A stretch of 7,442 bases of DNA, taken from an uncultured Clostridium sp. (lineage in GTDB: Bacteria > Bacillota > Clostridia > TANB77 > CAG-508). The notes below the pieces were generated by a model. The model made no database searches. It saw only the letters and a list, made by a program, of their open reading frames with translations, and was not told the DNA's origin. The position numbers and the translations under genes are program-made. The DNA lies in NCBI GenBank assembly GCA_900553865.1, contig USFC01000070.1:1-7442 (forward strand), given 5' to 3'. Positions 1 to 5,494 of the stretch are shown here, piece by piece. Numbering within the stretch: the first letter of the stretch is position 1; each line of letters opens with the position of its first letter.

Positions 1-36
<36 letters not shown>

Positions 37-38
37 AT

Positions 39-84
39 ATGTATAATAATTTTTGTTCTCTCTAGAACGATTTTTATTATACAT
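39..84. repeat. Imperfect 21-bp inverted repeat over promoter and leader
   Basis: Left arm 39-59 and right arm 64-84 begin with the same 11 nt (ATGTATAATAA) and end with GTTCT, around a 4-nt centre (60-63). Four positions in the middle do not match. The right arm contains the tRNA-Gly -10 box and the left arm ends next to the tRNA 5' end. It could be an operator or a leader hairpin, or simply a chance product of AT-rich DNA. Confidence 0.45.
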
Positions 85-104
85 ATTTTTTTATTTTTTG
101 TCAA
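76..104 (-). promoter_or_regulatory. Sigma-A promoter of tRNA-Gly
   Basis: On the minus strand, TTGACA (99-104) and TATAAT (76-81) are both consensus hexamers with an optimal 17-bp spacer. Transcription would start near position 69, giving a leader of about 33 nt before the tRNA. Such a perfect promoter fits a stable RNA gene. No convincing intrinsic terminator separates it from the thioredoxin gene upstream, so some readthrough from that operon is possible. Confidence 0.8.
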
Positions 105-170
105 CACTTTTTTTAAACTTTTTTCATTTTTTTATTTTAGTTTCATTTTTTTCTTGATATTTCAACTAAT

Positions 171-476
171 TTAGCTATTTAAAAAATTTATTAAATCTAC
201 TTTGCTTTGCATTCCTATTGTTTGTTTTTCTACTTTTCCATCTTTAAATAGTAAAAAAGCTGGGATGCTCATAATATTATATTTTATTGCCAAGTTTCTT
301 TCTTCATCTACATTTAACTTAAATACTTTTATTTTTCCTTCCATTTCACCAGCTATTTCTTCTACTATTGGGCTCATCATTTTACAAGGGTTACACCAAC
401 TTGCCCAAAAATCTACCAATACTGGCACTTCTGAATTTAGTACCTCTTTTCTAAAATTTTCACTTGTTATTTCCAT
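171..476 (-). CDS. trxA: Thioredoxin, WCNPC active site
   Basis: A 101-aa cytoplasmic thioredoxin that reduces protein disulfides by dithiol exchange. The single thioredoxin fold is complete and of normal length. The buried Asp is in VDFWASW (D22), the redox motif is W27-C28-N29-P30-C31, and the cis-proline is in SIPAFLLF (P72). The motif is CNPC, not the usual CGPC; the residue between the cysteines influences redox potential, so it may be a dedicated partner of the adjacent reductase. The ATG at 474-476 is preceded by GGAAGGA at good spacing. It lies 22 bp after the reductase gene and is the last gene of the operon. The family call is secure; which thioredoxin paralogue this is remains open. 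Confidence 0.93.
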   Translation of the reverse strand: MEITSENFRKEVLNSEVPVLVDFWASWCNPCKMMSPIVEEIAGEMEGKIKVFKLNVDEERNLAIKYNIMSIPAFLLFKDGKVEKQTIGMQSKVDLINFLNS

Positions 477-498
477 ATAAATTCCTTCCTTTCCATAT

Positions 499-1356
499 TT
501 AATTTTTCAAATATTGTATTATAGACATTCCTGCAACCATTCCTTCATACACAGCTTTTGCCACTTGAAAAATTCCTCCTGTGCAATCTCCACAAGCATA
601 AATTCCTTTTACATTCGTTTCCATTTTATTGTTCACTTTTATATTTTCTTTTTCATCTAACATAATTCCTATTTTTTTGGCTAAATCACTACTAGATGCC
701 ATTCCAAGTGCAATAAATACTCCATCTATTTTCTTTATAGTATTATCTTCAAATTCCACTTGTTCTATACTATTTGTTCCTCTAAATTCTCGTATTTTAT
801 TTTCATCTACTTCTATTCCTTTGTGTCTTTTTTCCACAAATTGTTCACCATTTGTTAGCAATATAACTTTTTTGGCAATTGGAAGTAAATTTTGTGCTTC
901 ATGAATTGCATATTCTCTATTACCTAATACTGCAACATTTTTCCCTTGATAGAAAAATCCATCACATGTTGCACAATAGCTTACTCCTCTTCCTTCAAAT
1001 TCTTTTAGCCCTTTTATATTTGATTTTTTCCTGCTATTTCCTGTTGCAATTACAACTATTTTTGCCTCATATTCAAAATTTAACGTTTCTACTATAAAAT
1101 TTTCATTATAGCTTATGTTCATTACTTCTTCTCTTTTTATTTCTATTCCTAAATTTTCAGCTTGATTTTCCCCTACTTTTTGAAGCTCTATTCCTCCTTG
1201 GCTTAAAAAGCCATAATAATTTTCTATTTTTTCAGCTTTTTCTAAAGTTCCTACTCCCTTTGAAATTATAAGAGTTTTTAGTCCTGCTCTTTTAGTATAT
1301 AACCCTGCTGAAATTCCTGCAGGTCCGCTTCCTATAATAATTACATCGTACAACAT
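499..1356 (-). CDS. trxB: Thioredoxin reductase-like flavoprotein, possibly NADPH-independent
   Basis: A 285-aa FAD enzyme of the low-molecular-weight thioredoxin reductase family. The FAD-binding GSGPAG is at residues 9-14, the redox motif CATC at 128-131 (CATCDGFFY context), and the second FAD motif ACGDC around 254-258. It should reduce the thioredoxin encoded 22 bp downstream. The pyridine-nucleotide region is degenerate: the usual GGGxSA/GGGNTA is GNREYA (145-150), and the HRRxxxR segment that holds the NADPH phosphate is replaced by LLTNGEQFVE (166-175). The protein is also shorter than typical TrxB (about 310-320 aa). These traits recall the ferredoxin-dependent flavin thioredoxin reductases (FFTR) of clostridia, so the electron donor may not be NADPH. 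Its AGGAGG ribosome binding site overlaps the TAG stop of the upstream deacetylase gene (9 bp gap), indicating coupling. Confidence 0.9.
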   Translation of the reverse strand: MLYDVIIIGSGPAGISAGLYTKRAGLKTLIISKGVGTLEKAEKIENYYGFLSQGGIELQKVGENQAENLGIEIKREEVMNISYNENFIVETLNFEYEAKIVVIATGNSRKKSNIKGLKEFEGRGVSYCATCDGFFYQGKNVAVLGNREYAIHEAQNLLPIAKKVILLTNGEQFVEKRHKGIEVDENKIREFRGTNSIEQVEFEDNTIKKIDGVFIALGMASSSDLAKKIGIMLDEKENIKVNNKMETNVKGIYACGDCTGGIFQVAKAVYEGMVAGMSIIQYLKN

Positions 1357-1365
1357 TTTTTCCTC

Positions 1366-2250
1366 CTATATTATATCATAGATTGTTTTAAATTGATATC
1401 CATTATCTCGTAAATATTGTATGACATCTGGCAGCGTTTCATACGTTAATATTTTATCTGCTGCATCATGCATTAGTATAACTACATTTTGCTTTTGTCC
1501 TATTGTATTTACAACATTTTGGTACAATTCTTCCTTTGTTTTAGCTCCTTCAGAATCTTTTGATAAGCTATTCCAATCTAAAGAAGCTATTCCTCCTTGC
1601 CTTAAATATCGTTTTGCTTCCTTTTTTATGCTATTATAGTAGCCTCCAACAGAACCTCCCGGAAATCTAAACAGTTTTGAGTAATAGTTAGGATTTTCAA
1701 GTGCTTCTTGAATACACTGCTCTGTATAATTATATTCATCTACTACCGTTTGCACATTCTGGTATATTGTACTATATTTATGAGTATAACCATGGTTTGC
1801 TATATAATGCCCTTCTTCAAATTCTCTTTTTATTAGTTCTGGATTTGCCTTTGCTCTATTTCCTAACACAAAAAATGTTGCTTTTATATTTTCTTGCTTT
1901 AATAAATCTAAAATGAAAGGAGTTACACTTTGTGTTGGACCATCATCAAAGGTTAAAAACACATTTTTTCCGTCTTCTAAGTTATATATATTTTCTATTC
2001 TTTCAAGTTGTTCTTCTGTAAATGGTTTAGAATTTTTTAAAAGATTTTCTTGTTTTTTGTCATTTATGTTTTGTTCCTCTTGCTCATTTACTGTTGGCTC
2101 AGCTGTTTCATTTTCACTTTTATCTTTTCCTTTTACCAAATGCATTATCCAATAAATTGCTACTACAACCATAATTACTATTAACAATATACTAAAAATT
2201 ATTTTTGTTTTATTTGGTTTTACGTTTACAGTTTCATAGTCATATAACAT
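1366..2250 (-). CDS. Membrane-anchored polysaccharide deacetylase (NodB domain)
   Basis: A 294-aa protein expected to remove acetyl groups from N-acetylated cell-wall glycan outside the membrane. Residues 1-15 are short and basic, a single membrane segment spans about 17-38, and a charged, low-complexity linker follows to about 75. The carbohydrate esterase 4 domain runs from about 95 to the end with all motifs present: TFDDG (100-104), HGYTH (H153, H157), RFPGG (195-199), DW (225-226) and LMHD (H261). The metal site D103/H153/H157 is therefore intact. Peptidoglycan is a likely substrate, but the sequence does not distinguish PgdA-like from PdaA-like activity. The start ATG has GGGAAAAG just upstream. 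It is the first gene of the operon with the reductase and thioredoxin, an uncommon functional pairing. Confidence 0.9.
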   Translation of the reverse strand: MLYDYETVNVKPNKTKIIFSILLIVIMVVVAIYWIMHLVKGKDKSENETAEPTVNEQEEQNINDKKQENLLKNSKPFTEEQLERIENIYNLEDGKNVFLTFDDGPTQSVTPFILDLLKQENIKATFFVLGNRAKANPELIKREFEEGHYIANHGYTHKYSTIYQNVQTVVDEYNYTEQCIQEALENPNYYSKLFRFPGGSVGGYYNSIKKEAKRYLRQGGIASLDWNSLSKDSEGAKTKEELYQNVVNTIGQKQNVVILMHDAADKILTYETLPDVIQYLRDNGYQFKTIYDII

Positions 2251-2293
2251 TTCTTTTCCCTATTATCTTTCAACATATTTTTTATTTTTATTC

Positions 2294-2321
2294 ATTATAT
2301 CATATTTTTAAATTATGTCAT
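2294..2321 (-). promoter_or_regulatory. Promoter of deacetylase-trxB-trxA operon
   Basis: On the minus strand, ATGACA (2316-2321) and TATAAT (2294-2299) are separated by 16 bp, about 45 bp upstream of the deacetylase start. One -35 mismatch and a perfect -10 suggest a sound housekeeping promoter. No other promoter is apparent inside the operon, where the gaps are only 9 and 22 bp. Confidence 0.6.
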
Positions 2322-2350
2322 TATTTTTTATATTTTTTCTAAATTTTCCC

Positions 2351-2379
2351 TTGATAAATTATTTTTTTTCTGTTATTAT
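2351..2379 (+). promoter_or_regulatory. Promoter of tRNA-Leu
   Basis: TTGATA (2351-2356), a 17-bp spacer and TATTAT (2374-2379) place a transcription start a few bases before the tRNA at 2394. It is divergent from the deacetylase operon promoter, and the two share the 143-bp gap 2251-2393, which holds nothing else I can identify. Confidence 0.65.
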
Positions 2380-2393
2380 ATAAAAGTACTAAC

Positions 2394-2476
2394 GCTGATG
2401 TGGCGGAACTGGCAGACGCACTGGACTCAAAATCCAGCGGGAAACCATGTGGGTTCGAGTCCCACCATCAGCACCA
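2394..2476 (+). tRNA. tRNA-Leu (CAA)
   Basis: A complete 83-nt tRNA. Acceptor strands GCTGATG and CATCAGC pair fully, the discriminator is A2473, and CCA is encoded at 2474-2476. Anticodon stem CTGGA/TCCAG encloses CTCAAAA, anticodon CAA, reading UUG leucine codons. The extended variable arm typical of leucine tRNAs and a T arm GTGGG-TTCGAGT-CCCAC are present. It has its own promoter and terminator. The last 17 nt recur at 2625-2641 and part of the T arm recurs inverted at 2519-2531. Confidence 0.95.
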
Positions 2477-2477
2477 T

Positions 2478-2505
2478 AAAAAAAATAGCGAAAGCTATTT
2501 TTTTT
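2478..2505 (+). terminator. Intrinsic terminator of tRNA-Leu
   Basis: A perfect 12-bp stem (2478-2489 with 2494-2505) is closed by a GAAA tetraloop and ends in eight T residues. It starts one base after the tRNA CCA. The A8/T8 symmetry means it could work in both directions. Confidence 0.85.
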
Positions 2506-2518
2506 ATGTACATTAAAC

Positions 2519-2641
2519 GGTGGGACTCGAAAAGAAACGTGCCAAGTTCAGGCTGGTTCAAAGCCAGACTGAACGCAGGTAAAAATAGTCCTGTGGACTA
2601 TTTTTGTGACGCGAGTGCGAGTGGTCCCACCATCAGCACCA
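2519..2641 (+). other. Structured element with tRNA-Leu-derived ends
   Basis: This noncoding segment starts with GGTGGGACTCGAA (2519-2531), the exact reverse complement of 2454-2466 in the tRNA-Leu T arm, and ends with a direct copy of the last 17 tRNA bases (2625-2641). The two ends can pair with each other (2519-2526 with 2624-2631, 8 bp). Inside are two hairpins. The first (2546-2574) has GTTCAG/CTGAAC, a G-A mismatch and CTGG/CCAG around a TTCAAAG loop that fits the tRNA T-loop pattern TTCRANN. The second is a perfect 10-bp stem (2581-2590 with 2596-2605) with loop CTGTG. The structure is visible in the sequence. Whether it is a transcribed RNA, a tRNA-derived repeat, or the remnant of integration at the tRNA is unknown. 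Confidence 0.5.
2625..2641 (+). repeat. Direct copy of tRNA-Leu 3' end
   Basis: TCCCACCATCAGCACCA is identical to 2460-2476, the 3' T-stem strand, acceptor strand, discriminator and CCA of tRNA-Leu. Such duplications are left when an element integrates at a tRNA 3' end, but the interval between the two copies is only 148 bp and has no coding gene. A second short copy, GCACCAGA, recurs at 2636-2643 and 2657-2664. Confidence 0.7.
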
Positions 2642-2675
2642 GAAGATTAAATCGTCGCACCAGACGAAAAGCAAG

Positions 2676-2703
2676 AAATCAACTGTAAAAGGTTGATTTT
2701 TTT
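2676..2703 (+). terminator. Intrinsic terminator after tRNA-like element
   Basis: Stem AAATCAAC (2676-2683) with GTTGATTT (2692-2699), an 8-nt loop and seven T residues (2697-2703). It closes the tRNA-Leu/structured-element region. Its right arm, GGTTGATTTTTTTG, is repeated exactly at 7413-7426 in another terminator. A small 5-bp hairpin TCGTC/GACGA (2652-2667) lies just upstream. Confidence 0.7.
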
Positions 2704-2738
2704 GTTGCCTTTTATTGCAAAGGAAAGGATGGTGTGAT

Positions 2739-3020
2739 ATGATAAATATTGTAAAGAAGAAAAACAAGATAAGCAGAGATTTACTCTCTAAAATTGAATG
2801 GGCTTGCCGTTTGAATTCTATAAAATTTAAACACCAAATGATATTAGAAGGTTGTTTAAGAGTTGTAGAACATACAAACCTAGCGTATGTAGAGCCACAT
2901 AGAGTAATTATTAAGAATAATTTATATTTATTCTTTAATGAACATGATTACTTTTATGTGAGAGATTTAAGGACTAAATATCCTTTATCTAAATTACAAG
3001 AATACATAGCAAGGCATTGA
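2739..3020 (+). CDS. Hypothetical protein, 93 aa
   Basis: I do not recognise this protein. It is basic at the N terminus (several Lys in the first 12 residues), has no membrane segment or signal peptide, and has two cysteines. The start ATG at 2739 is chosen because GGAAAGGA lies upstream (about 9 nt) and the product begins MINIVKKK; an in-frame TTG at 2715 would add 8 residues but has no ribosome binding site. It begins only 35 bp after a terminator and no promoter is obvious in that gap. It is followed by a hairpin at 3068-3105 and then the recombinase gene, so it may be cargo or an accessory of the mobile element. Confidence 0.55.
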   Translation: MINIVKKKNKISRDLLSKIEWACRLNSIKFKHQMILEGCLRVVEHTNLAYVEPHRVIIKNNLYLFFNEHDYFYVRDLRTKYPLSKLQEYIARH

Positions 3021-3067
3021 TTTTAGAGTTTTTAGAATTGCTTTTAATATAGAATATAAAACTTTAA

Positions 3068-3110
3068 AAAGTGCCAATAGTTATGTATTTGACTAGAGGC
3101 ACTTTATTTA
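3068..3110 (+). terminator. Hairpin, likely terminator or leader structure
   Basis: AAAGTGCC (3068-3075) pairs with GGCACTTT (3098-3105), with an inner TAGT/ACTA stem (3078-3081 with 3092-3095), followed by TTTATTTA. It separates the 93-aa gene from the recombinase. The T tail is interrupted, so termination may be weak. Little else is visible in 3021-3132. Confidence 0.5.
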
Positions 3111-3148
3111 ATGCCTACCCATTCAAACTGAAGGGAGGATTAAAAATT

Positions 3149-4950
3149 ATGAATGAAGAAAAAAAGTTGCAGGAATATATATTCGTGTAAGTACAGAAGA
3201 TCAAGTAAGAGAAGGATTTAGTTTAGGAGAACAAAAAGAAAAACTATTACAACTTTGTAAATTTAAAGAATATGAAGTATTTAAAGTATATGAAGATGCA
3301 GGAATATCAGCAAAAGATATGGCACATAGACCAGCATTTCAAGAAATGTTAGCAGATATGAAAAAAAGTAAAATTAATTATATTGTCGCATATAAGCTAG
3401 ACAGAGTCACTCGTTCAGTTCGTGATTTAGAAGAACTAATTGCAGTATTAGAAAAGTATAATACTTATCTAGTATGCGATAGAGATGATGTTAATACTTC
3501 TACTGCTAATGGAAGACTTTTTGTAAGAATGCTAACAGTATTATCACAGTTAGAAATTGAAATAGTTAGTGAAAGAACAAAGTTCGGTTTAAATGGTGCA
3601 ATTAAGTCTGGACATTTGCCTGGCACTATTCCATTGGGATATAAAAAAGATGGTAATAAGAAAACTGTAATAGATGAAACTACAAAAGATGTTGTTATAA
3701 GAATATTTAATATGTATTTAGAGGGAAAGAGTTATCAACAAATTGCTAATATCTTTAATCAAGAGAAAGTATTAGAACCTAAAAAGTGGAGAGATTCCAC
3801 TATACAAAAAATATTAGAAAATAGAGTTTATATGGGAGATTATGAACAATATAAAAGAATTGGTAAAATACAAAGTATTGAACCAATAATTTATATGAAT
3901 GTAGTCGAGCCAATAATAAGTCGTGCTATGTGGGAAGAAACACAATTACAAAAGGAGAAAAATCAAAGAGCATTTACTAGAGACAGAGTTTATATATTTT
4001 TTCAAAAACTAAAATGTCCTAAATGTAATAGCATAATGAAATGTAAAGGTTCTGGTGGCAAAAAGAAAAAATATATGTACTATAATTGTGAACATTGCAA
4101 GATTTATTATAGAGAAGATAAAATTGAAGAATGTTTAGAAGATTTTATACTAGATTTAGTTGAGTATGATATGGCAGTTAAAAAGTATTTCTTTCCTATA
4201 CTAGCTGATAAAAAAGAAACTAATACAGAAAAGTTAGATAAAGAAATTGATACTTTGCAAAAGCAAAAAGAAAGAATAAAAAAAGCATATTTAAGTGGCA
4301 TAGTAGAAATGGAAGATTTCTCTGAAGATTATAAAATTATAGAAGAAAAATTGAGTATATTAGAAAAGAAAAAATACGAAACACTTAATCTAAATTATAT
4401 CACTTTTGCTCCGCAACAATTAATGGCAGATAGAGATATTGAACGAGAAAAGCTAATAAGAAATAACAAACTAAATGAGACAATAAAAGCAGAATGGAAT
4501 AAAAAATCAAAAGAAGAAAAACAAGAATTTATTTCAAAATTTATTGAATCAATGAAGTTAATTAAAAATAAAAATGGAGACTTTAAAATTGAAAAAATAA
4601 ATTTTAGAAGAAGTTATATTGAACAACTAACTAAGTTCTTTCAGAGTGGAATATTTGATGTTTATTCACCTATTGAAGTTGATAATGAAGAAAAATATAT
4701 TAGGACAAGTGTTAATATAAATCATAAACAATTAGATGAATATATAGAAAGACTTAATAAAGAATTTGAAGTAGAATTTTATGAAGTTTTTTCAGAAAAT
4801 ATGAATGGAAAATCTAAAATAGTTGAACTAGAATTGAATAAAGAAAAACAAAAATTAATCAGATTGGTTGCAGTAAAAAGTGATAAAAATTTTTCAAAAT
4901 CTAAAGAAGAAAATACAAAAATCGGAGCAATAATTTGTAATACAAACTGA
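3149..4950 (+). CDS. Large serine recombinase, frameshifted near start
   Basis: A site-specific DNA recombinase of the large serine integrase family, about 600 aa if the frame is restored. GGGAGG (3133-3138) points to ATG 3149, which reads MNEEKK and then enters the wrong frame because the run at 3159-3165 has seven A residues where eight are needed. The downstream frame continues KVAGIYIRVST with the catalytic Ser at about residue 15, then KLDRVTRSVRDL and SERTKFGL of the resolvase domain. A Recombinase domain follows (about 155-240, GTIPLGY onward), then a zinc ribbon (CPKC...CEHC, about 290-317), a coiled coil (about 360-410) and a long C-terminal arm. The first in-frame Met (3319) lies past the catalytic Ser, so a protein starting there should be inactive. 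The gene is a pseudogene, a slippage-dependent gene, or carries a sequencing error. Confidence 0.85.
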
Positions 4951-5058
4951 AAAATGGGTTAATTATGGGAGACTACTGGAACTCTATCAAGCACTGAATT
5001 TTTCCTCCCTAGTCAAAATTCGGACTATGGGACTAAGTCCCAAACCCTATATAAAAAA
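4951..5058 (+). other. Intergenic region with palindrome, candidate attachment site
   Basis: This 108-bp gap after the recombinase is locally richer in G+C than its surroundings. It has a perfect 13-bp palindrome GGGACTAAGTCCC (5029-5041), a nearby direct repeat of GGACTA (5022-5027 and 5030-5035), and short pairings GGGAG/CTCCC (4967-4971 with 5005-5009) and GACTA/TAGTC (4971-4975 with 5010-5014). Attachment sites of large serine recombinases often adjoin their gene, so this is a reasonable place for one. The identity is inferred, not shown. Confidence 0.3.
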
Positions 5059-5070
5059 ATGAGAGGAATG

Positions 5071-5406
5071 ATGAAAATGTTATTAAAAAATAATAGTGAA
5101 AAAGTAAAAATTTTAGTAAGATACTTTGAAACTTTAAGAATAGAAAATAAATTAAAATTATTTATAATTGTTTTAGAAAGTGACATGATAAAATTAAAAA
5201 TTGATAAAAAAAATTTGATTGAACTTTTAAAAATTTTTTTATGTGTTTTTGATAATAATTACAATAAAAATAGAATGGTAACTTTAGAATATAATATGGA
5301 TGTTTTTATATTAGCAAAGGTTATGGAAATGAATGAAACTGAAAAAGAAAATCTTGTATATGAATTATTCTATAATATTTATTGTATTATTTTACAAAAA
5401 CAATAA
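5071..5406 (+). CDS. Hypothetical protein, about 111 aa
   Basis: I do not recognise this protein. It is rich in Leu, Ile, Lys and Asn, seems largely helical, and has no clear membrane segment, signal peptide or metal motif. Several ATGs are in frame (5059, 5068, 5071, 5077). GAGAGG at 5061-5066 cannot serve the first and favours 5071 or 5077. It is transcribed with the island genes and is followed by a strong hairpin at 5429-5459 that may end its transcript. A small regulator or helical partner protein of the mobile element is possible, but nothing in the sequence settles it. Confidence 0.55.
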   Translation: MKMLLKNNSEKVKILVRYFETLRIENKLKLFIIVLESDMIKLKIDKKNLIELLKIFLCVFDNNYNKNRMVTLEYNMDVFILAKVMEMNETEKENLVYELFYNIYCIILQKQ

Positions 5407-5428
5407 ATAAAAAATATATAAAAAATGA

Positions 5429-5464
5429 AAAACACTTGACAGTTACAAACAAGTGTTTTAAACT
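5429..5464 (+). promoter_or_regulatory. Perfect hairpin overlapping promoter of ORF6N gene
   Basis: AAAACACTTG (5429-5438) and CAAGTGTTTT (5450-5459) form a perfect 10-bp inverted repeat with an 11-nt centre. TTGACA (5436-5441) lies across the left arm and centre, and TAAACT (5459-5464) follows at 17 bp, making a plausible promoter for the next gene, whose start is at 5495. As RNA it could terminate the upstream gene; as DNA it could be an operator for a dimeric repressor. Confidence 0.5.
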
Positions 5465-5494
5465 ATATGTAGTTTTATATAAGGATGTGAAATT

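Noticed and set aside
202..2155. Several plus-strand open frames opposite the thioredoxin, reductase and deacetylase genes
   Set aside because: They are antisense shadows of well-supported genes, with low-complexity Phe/Ser/Leu-rich products and no ribosome binding sites.
2519..2641. A second complete tRNA gene
   Set aside because: It has a T-loop-like hairpin and a CCA end, but no D arm, anticodon arm or 5' acceptor strand GCTGATG, so it is not a functional tRNA.
2398..2688. 96-codon open frame on the plus strand across tRNA-Leu and the structured element
   Set aside because: It translates the tRNA, its terminator and the noncoding hairpins, has no ribosome binding site, and has no protein-like features.
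3319..4950. Recombinase starting at Met 3319
   Set aside because: No ribosome binding site precedes it, and homologous N-terminal sequence with the catalytic Ser is readable upstream to 3166; this Met is internal.
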